Positions 1 to 6,062 of a stretch of DNA of 6,324 nucleotides are shown one piece after another (position 1 is the first letter of the stretch; every line of letters starts with the position of its first letter). The stretch comes from Candidatus Bathyarchaeota archaeon (GTDB lineage Archaea; Thermoproteota; Bathyarchaeia; 40CM-2-53-6; RBG-13-38-9). The translations under genes and the position numbers were made by a program. The stretch lies in assembly GCA_026394315.1 (NCBI GenBank), contig JAPKYM010000315.1:1-6324 (forward strand). Reading direction: 5' to 3'. The notes beneath the pieces are model-generated. The model was not told the DNA's origin, searched no databases, and saw only the letters and a program-made list of their open reading frames with translations.

Positions 1-644
1 CGGGACTCCCAGGTTCAGGAAAAACCATACTTGCTATCAGCCTTCTCATCAAGAGCCTGAGGAGTGGCAACTCGTGTATCTTCATAACCAACTTGGATTT
101 CCCTGCAAACATAAGAAGAGAATTGATAGCCTTTGCTCCCAATCTAGAAGAGTACGAGAAATCCTCAAAACTCCTCTTCATCGATTGCTATTCCGCCTCT
201 GGAGGACAGGAATCCAGTGAGCAGCATAAAATTTCAGCAGTCGGGGATCTTACCGGATTGGGAATGCAGGTTTCCGCATGCCTTGAGAAACTTGGTCAGA
301 ATGCCGATGTGTTTCTGGATTCTCTGACTCCGCTTTTCACGATGCTCAGAGATGACTACATAGCTAATTTCGTTCACTCCGTTGGTGCAAAGACTAAGGG
401 TGTAAACGGCCACTTCTTCTACACACTGGGTACAGGAATAGGTAAGACTGGTCTAAGCACTATAGAAGCGACCTCGGATTGCGTAGTAGAGATAGCATCA
501 ACTGAAGAATCTGGCGACGTACGGAGGAGACTGCGCATCAAGAAATTGAAGAAGAAGCATGTAGAAAGATGGATAGAATTCACGGTTGACGCCGATAGGG
601 GGATAATCTTCAGAAGAGCGATGGGATCGAAGAGTGAGAATTAG
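1..644 (+). CDS. KaiC/RAD55-like RecA-superfamily ATPase, 5'-truncated
   Basis: The reading frame is open from base 3 to the TAG at 642-644, giving 213 visible codons; the true start lies left of the window. The visible protein opens directly on a Walker A motif, GLPGSGKT (bases 3-26). A Walker B strand follows, VFLDSLTPLF, with its Asp at 318-320. The C-terminal part has the KaiC-like pattern RIKKLKKKHVERW, then an FTVDADRGIIF strand. Only the N-terminal strand and the GxxxLD segment before the P-loop should be missing, so a full protein of about 240-250 residues is expected. The family binds ATP in the cytoplasm and often forms hexamers; in archaea most members have unknown roles, and some are linked to signalling or motility. 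Where canonical KaiC proteins carry an acidic pair after the second strand (DE in the neighbouring gene), this one reads LD, so catalysis may differ. The gene ends 12 bp from the convergent KaiC-like gene. An internal TTG at 93 is only a codon inside the ATPase domain, not the start. Confidence 0.88.
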   Translation, partial: GLPGSGKTILAISLLIKSLRSGNSCIFITNLDFPANIRRELIAFAPNLEEYEKSSKLLFIDCYSASGGQESSEQHKISAVGDLTGLGMQVSACLEKLGQNADVFLDSLTPLFTMLRDDYIANFVHSVGAKTKGVNGHFFYTLGTGIGKTGLSTIEATSDCVVEIASTEESGDVRRRLRIKKLKKKHVERWIEFTVDADRGIIFRRAMGSKSEN

Positions 645-656
645 CAGCAGTATTAC

Positions 657-1403
657 CTAGAAGACTCGGTCCTTCGGATATACTTCAAGCCCGGTTGAGG
701 TTATCTGATATGGCCTAAGTTGTGCGTCGTGAGCAGTTCCGCGCATCTTCTCCACCTGAATCGCTCTGATCACATTTCCCGAATGTACAAACATATGCAT
801 AAGAATCACTCCTTGAGAAAGAAATTCCTCAAGCTGGAACGCCCTTCTTAGCATGCTCGTCCTCAACTCCGTACTAACTAGAGATGTACATCCAGACTGC
901 GTTAGTGATTCAAAGAACATTAGCATCGCACGCCTTCTTCTAGAGGGCTGATCGTATCGCAACATTATAGAAGTAATGGGGTCAATAGCTATTCTTTGAA
1001 TGTCCTCTTCCTTTATTATTCTGCTCAAAGTCTCAACAAGAAAACGCACAGTCATCCTGGGTTCAGACGTGATCTCTTCGTGCCCCAGCAAAAGGCCGGA
1101 CTGCCGCCTCAGACTACCTTGCCTCATCATTGTAGCATCTAGAAACAGTAGTTTGCCGTCCTCCTCGAGCTTGTCAATATTCCATCCGAAGGAGAAGAGA
1201 TTGTTCTTGATCTGCTCCGGGGTCTCATCCATTGTAACATATAGTCCACGTTCATCTGCAAGTGCACCGCTTTTGAGAAATTGCGTCAAGAGGATGGTCT
1301 TACCCGCCCCAGGGCTTCCAACAACCAGAATACACTTGCCCTTGGGGAATCCCCCTCCAAGCAGATCGTCTAGACCCTTAGTGCCTGTTTGAATGGGCTG
1401 CAT
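657..1403 (-). CDS. Single-domain KaiC-like ATPase
   Basis: A complete 248-residue protein of the KaiC/RadA-like RecA superfamily, probably a cytoplasmic ATPase and possibly oligomeric. Visible motifs in order are: the N-terminal TGxxGLDDLLGGGFPKG segment (residues 6-22), Walker A GSPGAGKT (29-36), an acidic pair D59-E60 at the position of the KaiC catalytic carboxylates, Walker B IAIDPITSI (138-146), and the family C-terminal signature EKMRGTAHD (218-226) followed by a short strand ending near GLEVYP. The length fits a one-domain archaeal KaiC homologue, half of cyanobacterial KaiC. No clock partners (KaiA or KaiB) are present, so a circadian role should not be assumed. The ATG at 1401-1403 is chosen because an in-frame stop lies directly upstream, the KaiC domain begins within a few residues, and AGGGGA sits 11 nt upstream. 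The gene converges on another KaiC-like gene and is divergent from the large membrane protein gene. Its partner or output is unknown. Confidence 0.93.
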   Translation of the reverse strand: MQPIQTGTKGLDDLLGGGFPKGKCILVVGSPGAGKTILLTQFLKSGALADERGLYVTMDETPEQIKNNLFSFGWNIDKLEEDGKLLFLDATMMRQGSLRRQSGLLLGHEEITSEPRMTVRFLVETLSRIIKEEDIQRIAIDPITSIMLRYDQPSRRRRAMLMFFESLTQSGCTSLVSTELRTSMLRRAFQLEEFLSQGVILMHMFVHSGNVIRAIQVEKMRGTAHDAQLRPYQITSTGLEVYPKDRVF

Positions 1404-1414
1404 CTACGTCCAAA

Positions 1415-1420
1415 TCCCCT
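1415..1420 (-). promoter_or_regulatory. Shine-Dalgarno-like site for the KaiC-like gene
   Basis: On the minus strand AGGGGA lies 11 nt before the ATG at 1403. The spacing is slightly long, but with the stop codon just upstream of the ATG it supports that start. Confidence 0.45.
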
Positions 1421-1440
1421 GAATACTCTCTCCGCAAGTC

Positions 1441-1454
1441 AATTAAAGATTTTC
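1441..1454 (-). promoter_or_regulatory. BRE/TATA-like promoter for the KaiC-like gene
   Basis: Read on the minus strand, GAAAAT (1454-1449) followed by CTTTAATT (1448-1441) matches the general form of an archaeal BRE plus TATA box. Transcription would be expected to start about 25 bases downstream, near 1418-1420. That leaves a leader of roughly 15 nt, just enough to include the Shine-Dalgarno-like AGGGGA. This is a pattern match only. Confidence 0.4.
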
Positions 1455-1645
1455 AGGATTGCCCTATGCAATTGACAGCAACAATCGTAGACAAGTGGAA
1501 GGCCGAATTGAGCCTTTGTGAGCTCAGTTCAAGAAATTGCATCCCGAATTCCAACAGACTCTGAAAGAACCTTGGTTTCCGACGGAACAGACAGGCCTAC
1601 GCTAAACGGAAATCGCCTTGTGTCCTTCCGATTGCTTTTTGTTAT

Positions 1646-1656
1646 CTTTATTAAAT
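1646..1656 (+). promoter_or_regulatory. TATA-like box for the large membrane protein gene
   Basis: CTTTATTAAAT is the best A/T-rich TATA candidate in this intergenic region. A start site about 25 bases downstream would fall near 1677, which is just past the TTG at 1674 and 36 nt before the ATG at 1713. The preceding bases are not a good BRE, so support is moderate. Confidence 0.4.
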
Positions 1657-1673
1657 GACTAGTTTGATACGAG

Positions 1674-4600
1674 TTGCCTGATAAGCGTCAAGTAAATGGG
1701 TCCGTGTTCCAGATGCCGGCAAGAAGAGTTCTGATGATCCTCGCAGTCATATTGATTCCGATATCACTAAATTTGATCGTAGTTGGCGAGTCTCAATCGC
1801 CGTCCCCAGGAGAAAGTGCTCTTCATGTCGGGGTGTCAGACGCTAGCGAATACGGCTATGCGAGCCGGACAATTCAAAGCATCCTAGTCAACAACAGTGT
1901 TATTGAGTTCAAGGCACGAGTCAAGATACTAAGATTTCAGTCAAGTCCTGTAGGAATTCCCCTTCAGATAGATTTCTATGGACGTAGTGAAGGCTCCCAG
2001 AACGAGCAGCTCAGATTCTCGTTCAGATTTGGCAATGATGGAAGTGTGATATTCTACTACCCATTCATGAATTCGTCAGCCGCCGTGACCGTGCGAAGAG
2101 CTTGGGGCGCAGGAGAATGGGTCAGTGTATCGACAGTCGTCAGTGGAAATTCTTCAAGGTTCTACCTAAACGGCGAGCTGATGATGCAGAACGACCGCGA
2201 ACACCCCGCAAGATCTGGAGGGTTTATCCTAGCGCGCATCGGGTTTGGCAAGACTGATAAACAGAAGTTGAGCGTTGAGGGGTTCCTAGCGGATATTCAG
2301 CTGGCCACCAATCAAAATGTCAGATTCTCAGAAAACTTCAGTTCCGGCCTGGGGAACTACGAGATCAAGAAGACTCAGAATACGCTATTGCGCATAATAG
2401 ACCCCTTCAAGTACGCATCCCTCGAGGCAAGTTCTGCACAAAGGTCAGTATCTTCAGGTAACACTCTACTCTTGCAGGCCAATCTGCTCGATAGCGGTCT
2501 CGGCGGCATAGGCAACGGTTCGGTTGTCTTTGAGTATCAATCTGGGGATCAATGGTCGAGAATGGTTGAGACCAGAACGCTCGACAACGGAACCGCAAAG
2601 TCGTCTTGGAGGGTTCCCTTAGATTTCCGAGGAGGAATTTTGATTCGAGCTCATTTCCCTGGTGACTTCCGTTTCTCAGAAGCAACAAGCTTACCGTTTA
2701 CAGTGAACGTAACAACCCAGACGAATCTGGGTTTTAAAAATACAGAGTTTATCATCTCGACTTACGCCCTTGGTTTGGTAGCTGCTATTCTGTTAGGCCG
2801 CAGATATGGATTTAGCAGAGTCTTCATGATCCTCCTTCCCGTCCTCAGCTCAATCATCTTTCTTTTCAGCCTGTCAGTTCTTACGAATGCAATTGGATTG
2901 AAGGCATTTATTGGGTACACTCCACGGACTGTCAAGGTTCAGTTTCTGGGAACACAAATCGACGAGACAATTTGGATCCTTTCACTGGTGACATTGGCGG
3001 GGGCTTGGGTTTTGTTCCAAATTCGGAGGATTTCTAATGATAGAGTTGTTCTTGTCCCTGTTCTTTCAATAGTCATCTCACTTCTTTTTCGAATTCAGGG
3101 CATGAACTCCACTTCAGCAGTTCTCGCGATGATCTCTGCCGCAATGATTCCCTGCCTCCCTTTGTTGCACGATGGCTGCTGCAAACCATGGAGACCAGAG
3201 GAAATTGCGCTCAGATTCATGGCTTCCGTTCTGACCATGGTATTTGTCATAGAAGCAGGATCGGCCGTTGGCTGGGTTTACAACGTCCTGGATCCTCACG
3301 TACCATTCGACGGTGAGATTAGGTGGCTAATTCCCTCGATCGAGGCTAACCTCTTCGGAGTACTGTACCCCGTGACGTTGCCTGCTTTGGTCATTCTCAT
3401 GTTCTCATGGGTTTTTGTGCAGTTTCCTTTTTCATTATCAAGGAGATTCATGACCGTTCTTGCTTGGACCTCTGCTCCGGCCGAATCCCAAGTGGACGGC
3501 TCAAGGAGTCTGAAGGAGAGGTCCTACGACCACTCTTGGTCAGCCTATCGCAACCACATACGGCCCATGTCACGTCAGAGATCCAGATATCTGCTTTACC
3601 TCACAATGCCGGCGATAGTATGCTGCTCCTTACTACTAGTCTACTATCCTTACTTCTACGCTACGCGACTCATCGGAGTGGATACACCGTGGTATTATCA
3701 GAATCTGGTTACAATGTCAAAATCAGGATGGCTTAGCCACTTGCTGTCGGGTTATGGCGCGGCAACCAGAATGCCCTATCTGTTGCTGCTCTATGCGATT
3801 ATGAAAGTGACATCATTCTCACCAGAATTTGTCGTAAGGATTGGGCCGGCGATCCCGGCTTCTTTGCTGGGGGCGACTTCATTTCTGTTTATTAGGACTA
3901 TTACACGTGACGATATCTTGGCAGTTTTCTCCGGATTTCTTGCCTTGTTTTCCATGGCAACAACCGTCGGCATCTACGCGGGGGTCTTTGCGAACTGGCT
4001 TGCACTTGGCTTGACCACACTTTTCTTCACTCTTATAATACGAATGTGGCTACAACCCACTCCAATCCGTTCACTGTCGTCGATCCTTTGCAGCCTAGCC
4101 ATCCTAGTTACACATGCTTGGACGTGGGCCGTAACATTGGCATCTCTAGGGATTTCTGCTCTGCTCGGCCTGGCAAATCGTCTCTTGACTCGTCGCAGAC
4201 TCCTAGACAACACACTACGATCTTCCTTGGCTGTTGTTGGAGCTAGCCTCGCGCTAGTGTTGCTGTTGATAGTCCTTTTCTCAACGGGAGAATTCGTTCG
4301 CTTATCAACAGAAGGCATAGCATCGATGAGTGCTAGCAATATCTCAACTTTTCCTGTTTCCCTGTCATTTACATTCCAATACTATGTCGGAGGGTTTTTC
4401 GCGAACTCTGTCCTGATCTTGCTTTCGATACTAGGAGTAGTGACGGCAAGACGTCTGAATGCTCAGTTCAGTAGCATACTTGCTTCGATGCTGCTCATTA
4501 CTTCTGTTCCGTTACTCTTCGTCGGCTCCTGGTGGCAGTGGAGGCTGCTATATGATATCCCATATCATATTCTCGCGGTCTTCGGATTTTATGCTATCTC

Positions 4601-4721
4601 AAACAGGATCGCAACATCGCAATGCACTTCTGTGAAGTTCTGTAATGTTTTGCTGGCGGTCACTATCCTTCTCGCATCTTTCAATTATTCTCTACGATGT
4701 TTGAACTACATTCCATCTTGA
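1674..4721 (+). CDS. Large polytopic membrane protein: LamG-like and Ig-like ectodomain plus GT-C glycosyltransferase-like domain
   Basis: The 1015-residue frame is given from its most upstream start, TTG 1674 (an in-frame TGA lies at 1665). The ATG at 1713 (residue 14) is at least as likely, since it directly precedes the arginines and the hydrophobic signal or anchor at about 18-37. Residues about 60-215 look like a LamG/concanavalin-type beta sandwich (for example GEWVSVSTVV and SSRFYLNGELM). Residues about 245-348 look like an Ig-like sandwich. About six to eight hydrophobic helices follow (359-585), then a charged, arginine-rich linker (601-637). The C-terminal block (637-1010) has about nine or ten helices. 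Right after its first helix is IGVDTPWYY (D670), placed like the catalytic Asp in the first outer loop of GT-C enzymes, which use lipid-linked sugars. Seven N-glycosylation sequons lie in the ectodomain (N73, 133, 159, 221, 281, 305, 345). I infer a cell-surface glycan-transfer or glycan-binding role; donor and acceptor are unknown. It appears monocistronic. Confidence 0.8.
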   Translation: MPDKRQVNGSVFQMPARRVLMILAVILIPISLNLIVVGESQSPSPGESALHVGVSDASEYGYASRTIQSILVNNSVIEFKARVKILRFQSSPVGIPLQIDFYGRSEGSQNEQLRFSFRFGNDGSVIFYYPFMNSSAAVTVRRAWGAGEWVSVSTVVSGNSSRFYLNGELMMQNDREHPARSGGFILARIGFGKTDKQKLSVEGFLADIQLATNQNVRFSENFSSGLGNYEIKKTQNTLLRIIDPFKYASLEASSAQRSVSSGNTLLLQANLLDSGLGGIGNGSVVFEYQSGDQWSRMVETRTLDNGTAKSSWRVPLDFRGGILIRAHFPGDFRFSEATSLPFTVNVTTQTNLGFKNTEFIISTYALGLVAAILLGRRYGFSRVFMILLPVLSSIIFLFSLSVLTNAIGLKAFIGYTPRTVKVQFLGTQIDETIWILSLVTLAGAWVLFQIRRISNDRVVLVPVLSIVISLLFRIQGMNSTSAVLAMISAAMIPCLPLLHDGCCKPWRPEEIALRFMASVLTMVFVIEAGSAVGWVYNVLDPHVPFDGEIRWLIPSIEANLFGVLYPVTLPALVILMFSWVFVQFPFSLSRRFMTVLAWTSAPAESQVDGSRSLKERSYDHSWSAYRNHIRPMSRQRSRYLLYLTMPAIVCCSLLLVYYPYFYATRLIGVDTPWYYQNLVTMSKSGWLSHLLSGYGAATRMPYLLLLYAIMKVTSFSPEFVVRIGPAIPASLLGATSFLFIRTITRDDILAVFSGFLALFSMATTVGIYAGVFANWLALGLTTLFFTLIIRMWLQPTPIRSLSSILCSLAILVTHAWTWAVTLASLGISALLGLANRLLTRRRLLDNTLRSSLAVVGASLALVLLLIVLFSTGEFVRLSTEGIASMSASNISTFPVSLSFTFQYYVGGFFANSVLILLSILGVVTARRLNAQFSSILASMLLITSVPLLFVGSWWQWRLLYDIPYHILAVFGFYAISNRIATSQCTSVKFCNVLLAVTILLASFNYSLRCLNYIPS

Positions 4722-4858
4722 ACGGTCGTATCCCGCTCGATTGATCAAGTCGTAATAGACATGTCCGATGTGAGACGCCCGAAGCACCGTTGTGGGGCTG
4801 CTATCATGAGGTATAACTCTGCTTGCCACAAACTCGCTAGCGCGCGCATGATTTGTCT

Positions 4859-4868
4859 CTGGCGCCAG
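4859..4868. repeat. Perfect palindrome CTGGCGCCAG
   Basis: A 10-bp perfect inverted repeat with no spacer. It is the first of three palindromic sites sharing CTGGC in the region before the molybdopterin-binding protein gene, and could be a protein-binding site. Confidence 0.5.
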
Positions 4869-4903
4869 CAAAAAGGTTACAAAGATGAACCAACATCTAG
4901 CTC

Positions 4904-4915
4904 CTGGCTAGCCAG
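4904..4915. repeat. Perfect palindrome CTGGCTAGCCAG next to a TATA-like box
   Basis: A 12-bp perfect inverted repeat whose CTGGC begins 45 bp after that of the previous palindrome. It ends four bases before the TATA-like ATAAAAG, so a bound protein could affect TBP/TFB recruitment. The function is inferred from position only. Confidence 0.5.
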
Positions 4916-4918
4916 AGG

Positions 4919-4925
4919 ATAAAAG
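4919..4925 (+). promoter_or_regulatory. Possible TATA box of the molybdopterin operon
   Basis: ATAAAAG is the most TATA-like element upstream of the operon. Transcription would begin near 4946-4950, on the third palindrome, leaving a leader of about 75 nt. No strong BRE is visible, so this is tentative. Confidence 0.28.
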
Positions 4926-4943
4926 AGGGCAGTGGATGATCAA

Positions 4944-4954
4944 GCGCCTGGCGC
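4944..4954. repeat. Inverted repeat GCGCC-T-GGCGC
   Basis: Five-base arms with a one-base centre. It contains CTGGC starting 44 bp after that of the second palindrome and lies at the start site predicted from the TATA-like element at 4919. It is a candidate operator. Confidence 0.4.
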
Positions 4955-5023
4955 GTGCTGGACTAAGTACCTAATCTGACAACCACGTGCAAAACCGCTG
5001 AGAATTTGGAGATTGTGATTTAG

Positions 5024-6055
5024 GTGAAAAGAAACACCGTCAAACTCGAAGATGCCGTTGGCAAGGTTCTAAGTCACGATGTGACTAAGATAACTAGGCT
5101 TGGGAAGTTCAAGGGTACACTCTTCAAGAAAGGCCATGTTGTACGCTGGAGAGATCTAAAGGAGCTCCGCAAGATCGGAAGAGAGCACCTGTACACGCTT
5201 GAGGTTGAGGCAGGGGAGCTCCACGAAGAGGAAGGGGCACGGAAACTCGCCTTAGCCATTTCAGGTCCTAACGTGAAGATACTCAAACCGAATGAAGGAA
5301 GTGCGGTGATCCTCGCTAGGAAAAATGGCATCCTCAAGATTGACGTCAACAGACTAGAGAGGATAAACCAGATTGATGGTCTTGGTGTGGCCACCCAGCA
5401 CACCAACCGTTACGTCAGGTCTGGAGATAGGATTGCGGTAGCGAAGATATTTCCACTTGTGATTGAAGAGGAAAAAGTGGAACGTGCCTCAGCGATCTGT
5501 CGCTCCGGAGGAGCTATCGTCAACCTGATACCTCTTAGGAGAAACAGAGTCGGACTGATCATCACTGGAAATGAGGTGTACCATGGCATAATAAAGGACG
5601 AATTCGCCCCAGTGATGAGGAAGAAAATCAAGAAGTTGGGCTCAACAATTGAGAGGGTTGTCTATGCCCCTGATAACACGGAAAGGATAGTCAATGAGAT
5701 TCTGAAGATGAAGCAGGAGAGCATGGACCTCATAATCGCCACCGGAGGGATGGCGGTCGACCCTGACGACGTGACCCTGAGAAGTGCCTTAGAGGCTAAA
5801 GCGTCAGTTGAGAAGTATGGTGCTCCAGTTCAGCCAGGATTTATGTTCATGATATCTTACCTAGACAATACCCCCCTGCTAGGCATCCCGGCTTGTGCGA
5901 TGTACTATGACACCACAATTCTCGATCTGGTGCTCCCCAGAATTCTGGCTGAAGAAAGATTGACCCGAAGGGACATCATAAAACTTGGTCACGGTGGGCT
6001 TTGCCTGAAATGTGAAGAATGCAGCTATCCCATCTGTCCATTCGGACGAGGTTGA
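5024..6055 (+). CDS. MoeA-like molybdopterin-binding protein with C-terminal Cys cluster
   Basis: A 343-residue protein with the MoCF/MoeA-MoaB type molybdopterin-binding fold in its second half. Motifs are VGLIITGNEVY (176-186), the IIATGGMAVDPDDVT segment (237-251) that matches the TGG...DD molybdopterin signature, and GIPACAMYY (287-295) at the position of the MoeA GLPG loop. The tail has four cysteines, C327, C330, C333 and C338 (CxxCxxCxxxxC), just after GHGGL, which could hold an Fe-S cluster or zinc. The protein is shorter than MoeA (about 400 residues) and its N-terminal half is not a typical MoeA domain. From memory, this architecture belongs to MoeA-like proteins found beside molybdenum hydroxylase genes, so it probably helps make or insert the cofactor rather than being MoeA itself. 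GTG 5024 is the start because TAG precedes it in frame and the protein family begins at this KLEDAVG region. It is followed after 7 bp by a YqeB-family gene, consistent with an operon. Confidence 0.87.
   Translation: MKRNTVKLEDAVGKVLSHDVTKITRLGKFKGTLFKKGHVVRWRDLKELRKIGREHLYTLEVEAGELHEEEGARKLALAISGPNVKILKPNEGSAVILARKNGILKIDVNRLERINQIDGLGVATQHTNRYVRSGDRIAVAKIFPLVIEEEKVERASAICRSGGAIVNLIPLRRNRVGLIITGNEVYHGIIKDEFAPVMRKKIKKLGSTIERVVYAPDNTERIVNEILKMKQESMDLIIATGGMAVDPDDVTLRSALEAKASVEKYGAPVQPGFMFMISYLDNTPLLGIPACAMYYDTTILDLVLPRILAEERLTRRDIIKLGHGGLCLKCEECSYPICPFGRG
6048..6055 (+). promoter_or_regulatory. Shine-Dalgarno site of the yqeB-like gene, overlapping the upstream stop
   Basis: GAGGTTGA lies 7 nt before the ATG at 6063 and includes the TGA stop of the preceding gene, so the two genes are probably translated from one transcript. 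Confidence 0.5.
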
Positions 6056-6062
6056 AACCGAG

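Larger units (their letters stand above)
1404..1673. other. Divergent intergenic region
   Basis: A 270-bp region between the minus-strand KaiC-like gene and the plus-strand membrane protein gene. It carries a promoter candidate at each end. Between them is a cluster of four copies of the pentamer TTCCG or its complement CGGAA (1577, 1583, 1607, 1626), two of which form the inverted repeat TTCCG-A-CGGAA at 1577-1587. A weak hairpin, TGAGC/GCTCA, lies at 1509-1526. I see no convincing gene or RNA here. Confidence 0.5.
4722..5023. other. 302-bp non-coding region upstream of the molybdopterin operon
   Basis: No RNA gene or convincing protein gene is visible, and there is no T-run terminator after the membrane protein gene. 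The left third (4722-4830) shows nothing. The right part holds three palindromes sharing CTGGC, a second short palindrome CGCTAGCG (4835-4842), and a weak TATA-like element near 4919-4925. A Shine-Dalgarno-like GGAG (5008-5011) lies 12 nt before the GTG start. It is best read as the control region of the downstream operon. Confidence 0.5.

Noticed and set aside
426..452. A second P-loop-like string, LGTGIGKTG, in the truncated KaiC-like protein
   Set aside because: The G-x4-GK[ST] spacing fails because a leucine occupies the first glycine position, and the real Walker A is at bases 3-26. It is a chance resemblance in a later strand.
645..656. A shared bidirectional terminator between the convergent KaiC-like genes
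   Set aside because: The gap is only 12 bp, with no hairpin and no T-run on either strand.
1000..1392. A 130-codon frame on the plus strand opposite the KaiC-like gene
   Set aside because: It lies wholly antisense to a gene with clear KaiC motifs, and its serine/proline/arginine-rich product looks like a shadow.
657..1403. Circadian clock function for the KaiC-like protein
   Set aside because: It is a single-domain homologue with no KaiA or KaiB nearby. The family is widespread in archaea without clocks, so only the ATPase assignment is supported.
1466..1564. A 32-codon open frame (MQLTATIVDK...) in the divergent intergenic region
   Set aside because: It is too short, has no ribosome binding site and no family resemblance. 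It probably arises by chance.
3974..4339. A 121-codon minus-strand frame opposite the GT-C region
   Set aside because: It is antisense to the membrane helices of the large protein, and its composition is arginine- and serine-rich as expected for a reverse reading of hydrophobic codons.
4761..4922. A 53-codon open frame on the plus strand in the intergenic region (starts MSDVRRPKHR, three cysteines)
   Set aside because: It has no Shine-Dalgarno site or promoter, no recognisable motif, and overlaps two palindromes and the TATA-like box. It is more likely a chance frame in a control region.
5074..5631. Minus-strand frames of 110 and 73 codons opposite the molybdopterin-binding gene
   Set aside because: They are shadows of a well-supported gene, with serine-rich low-complexity products and no motifs.
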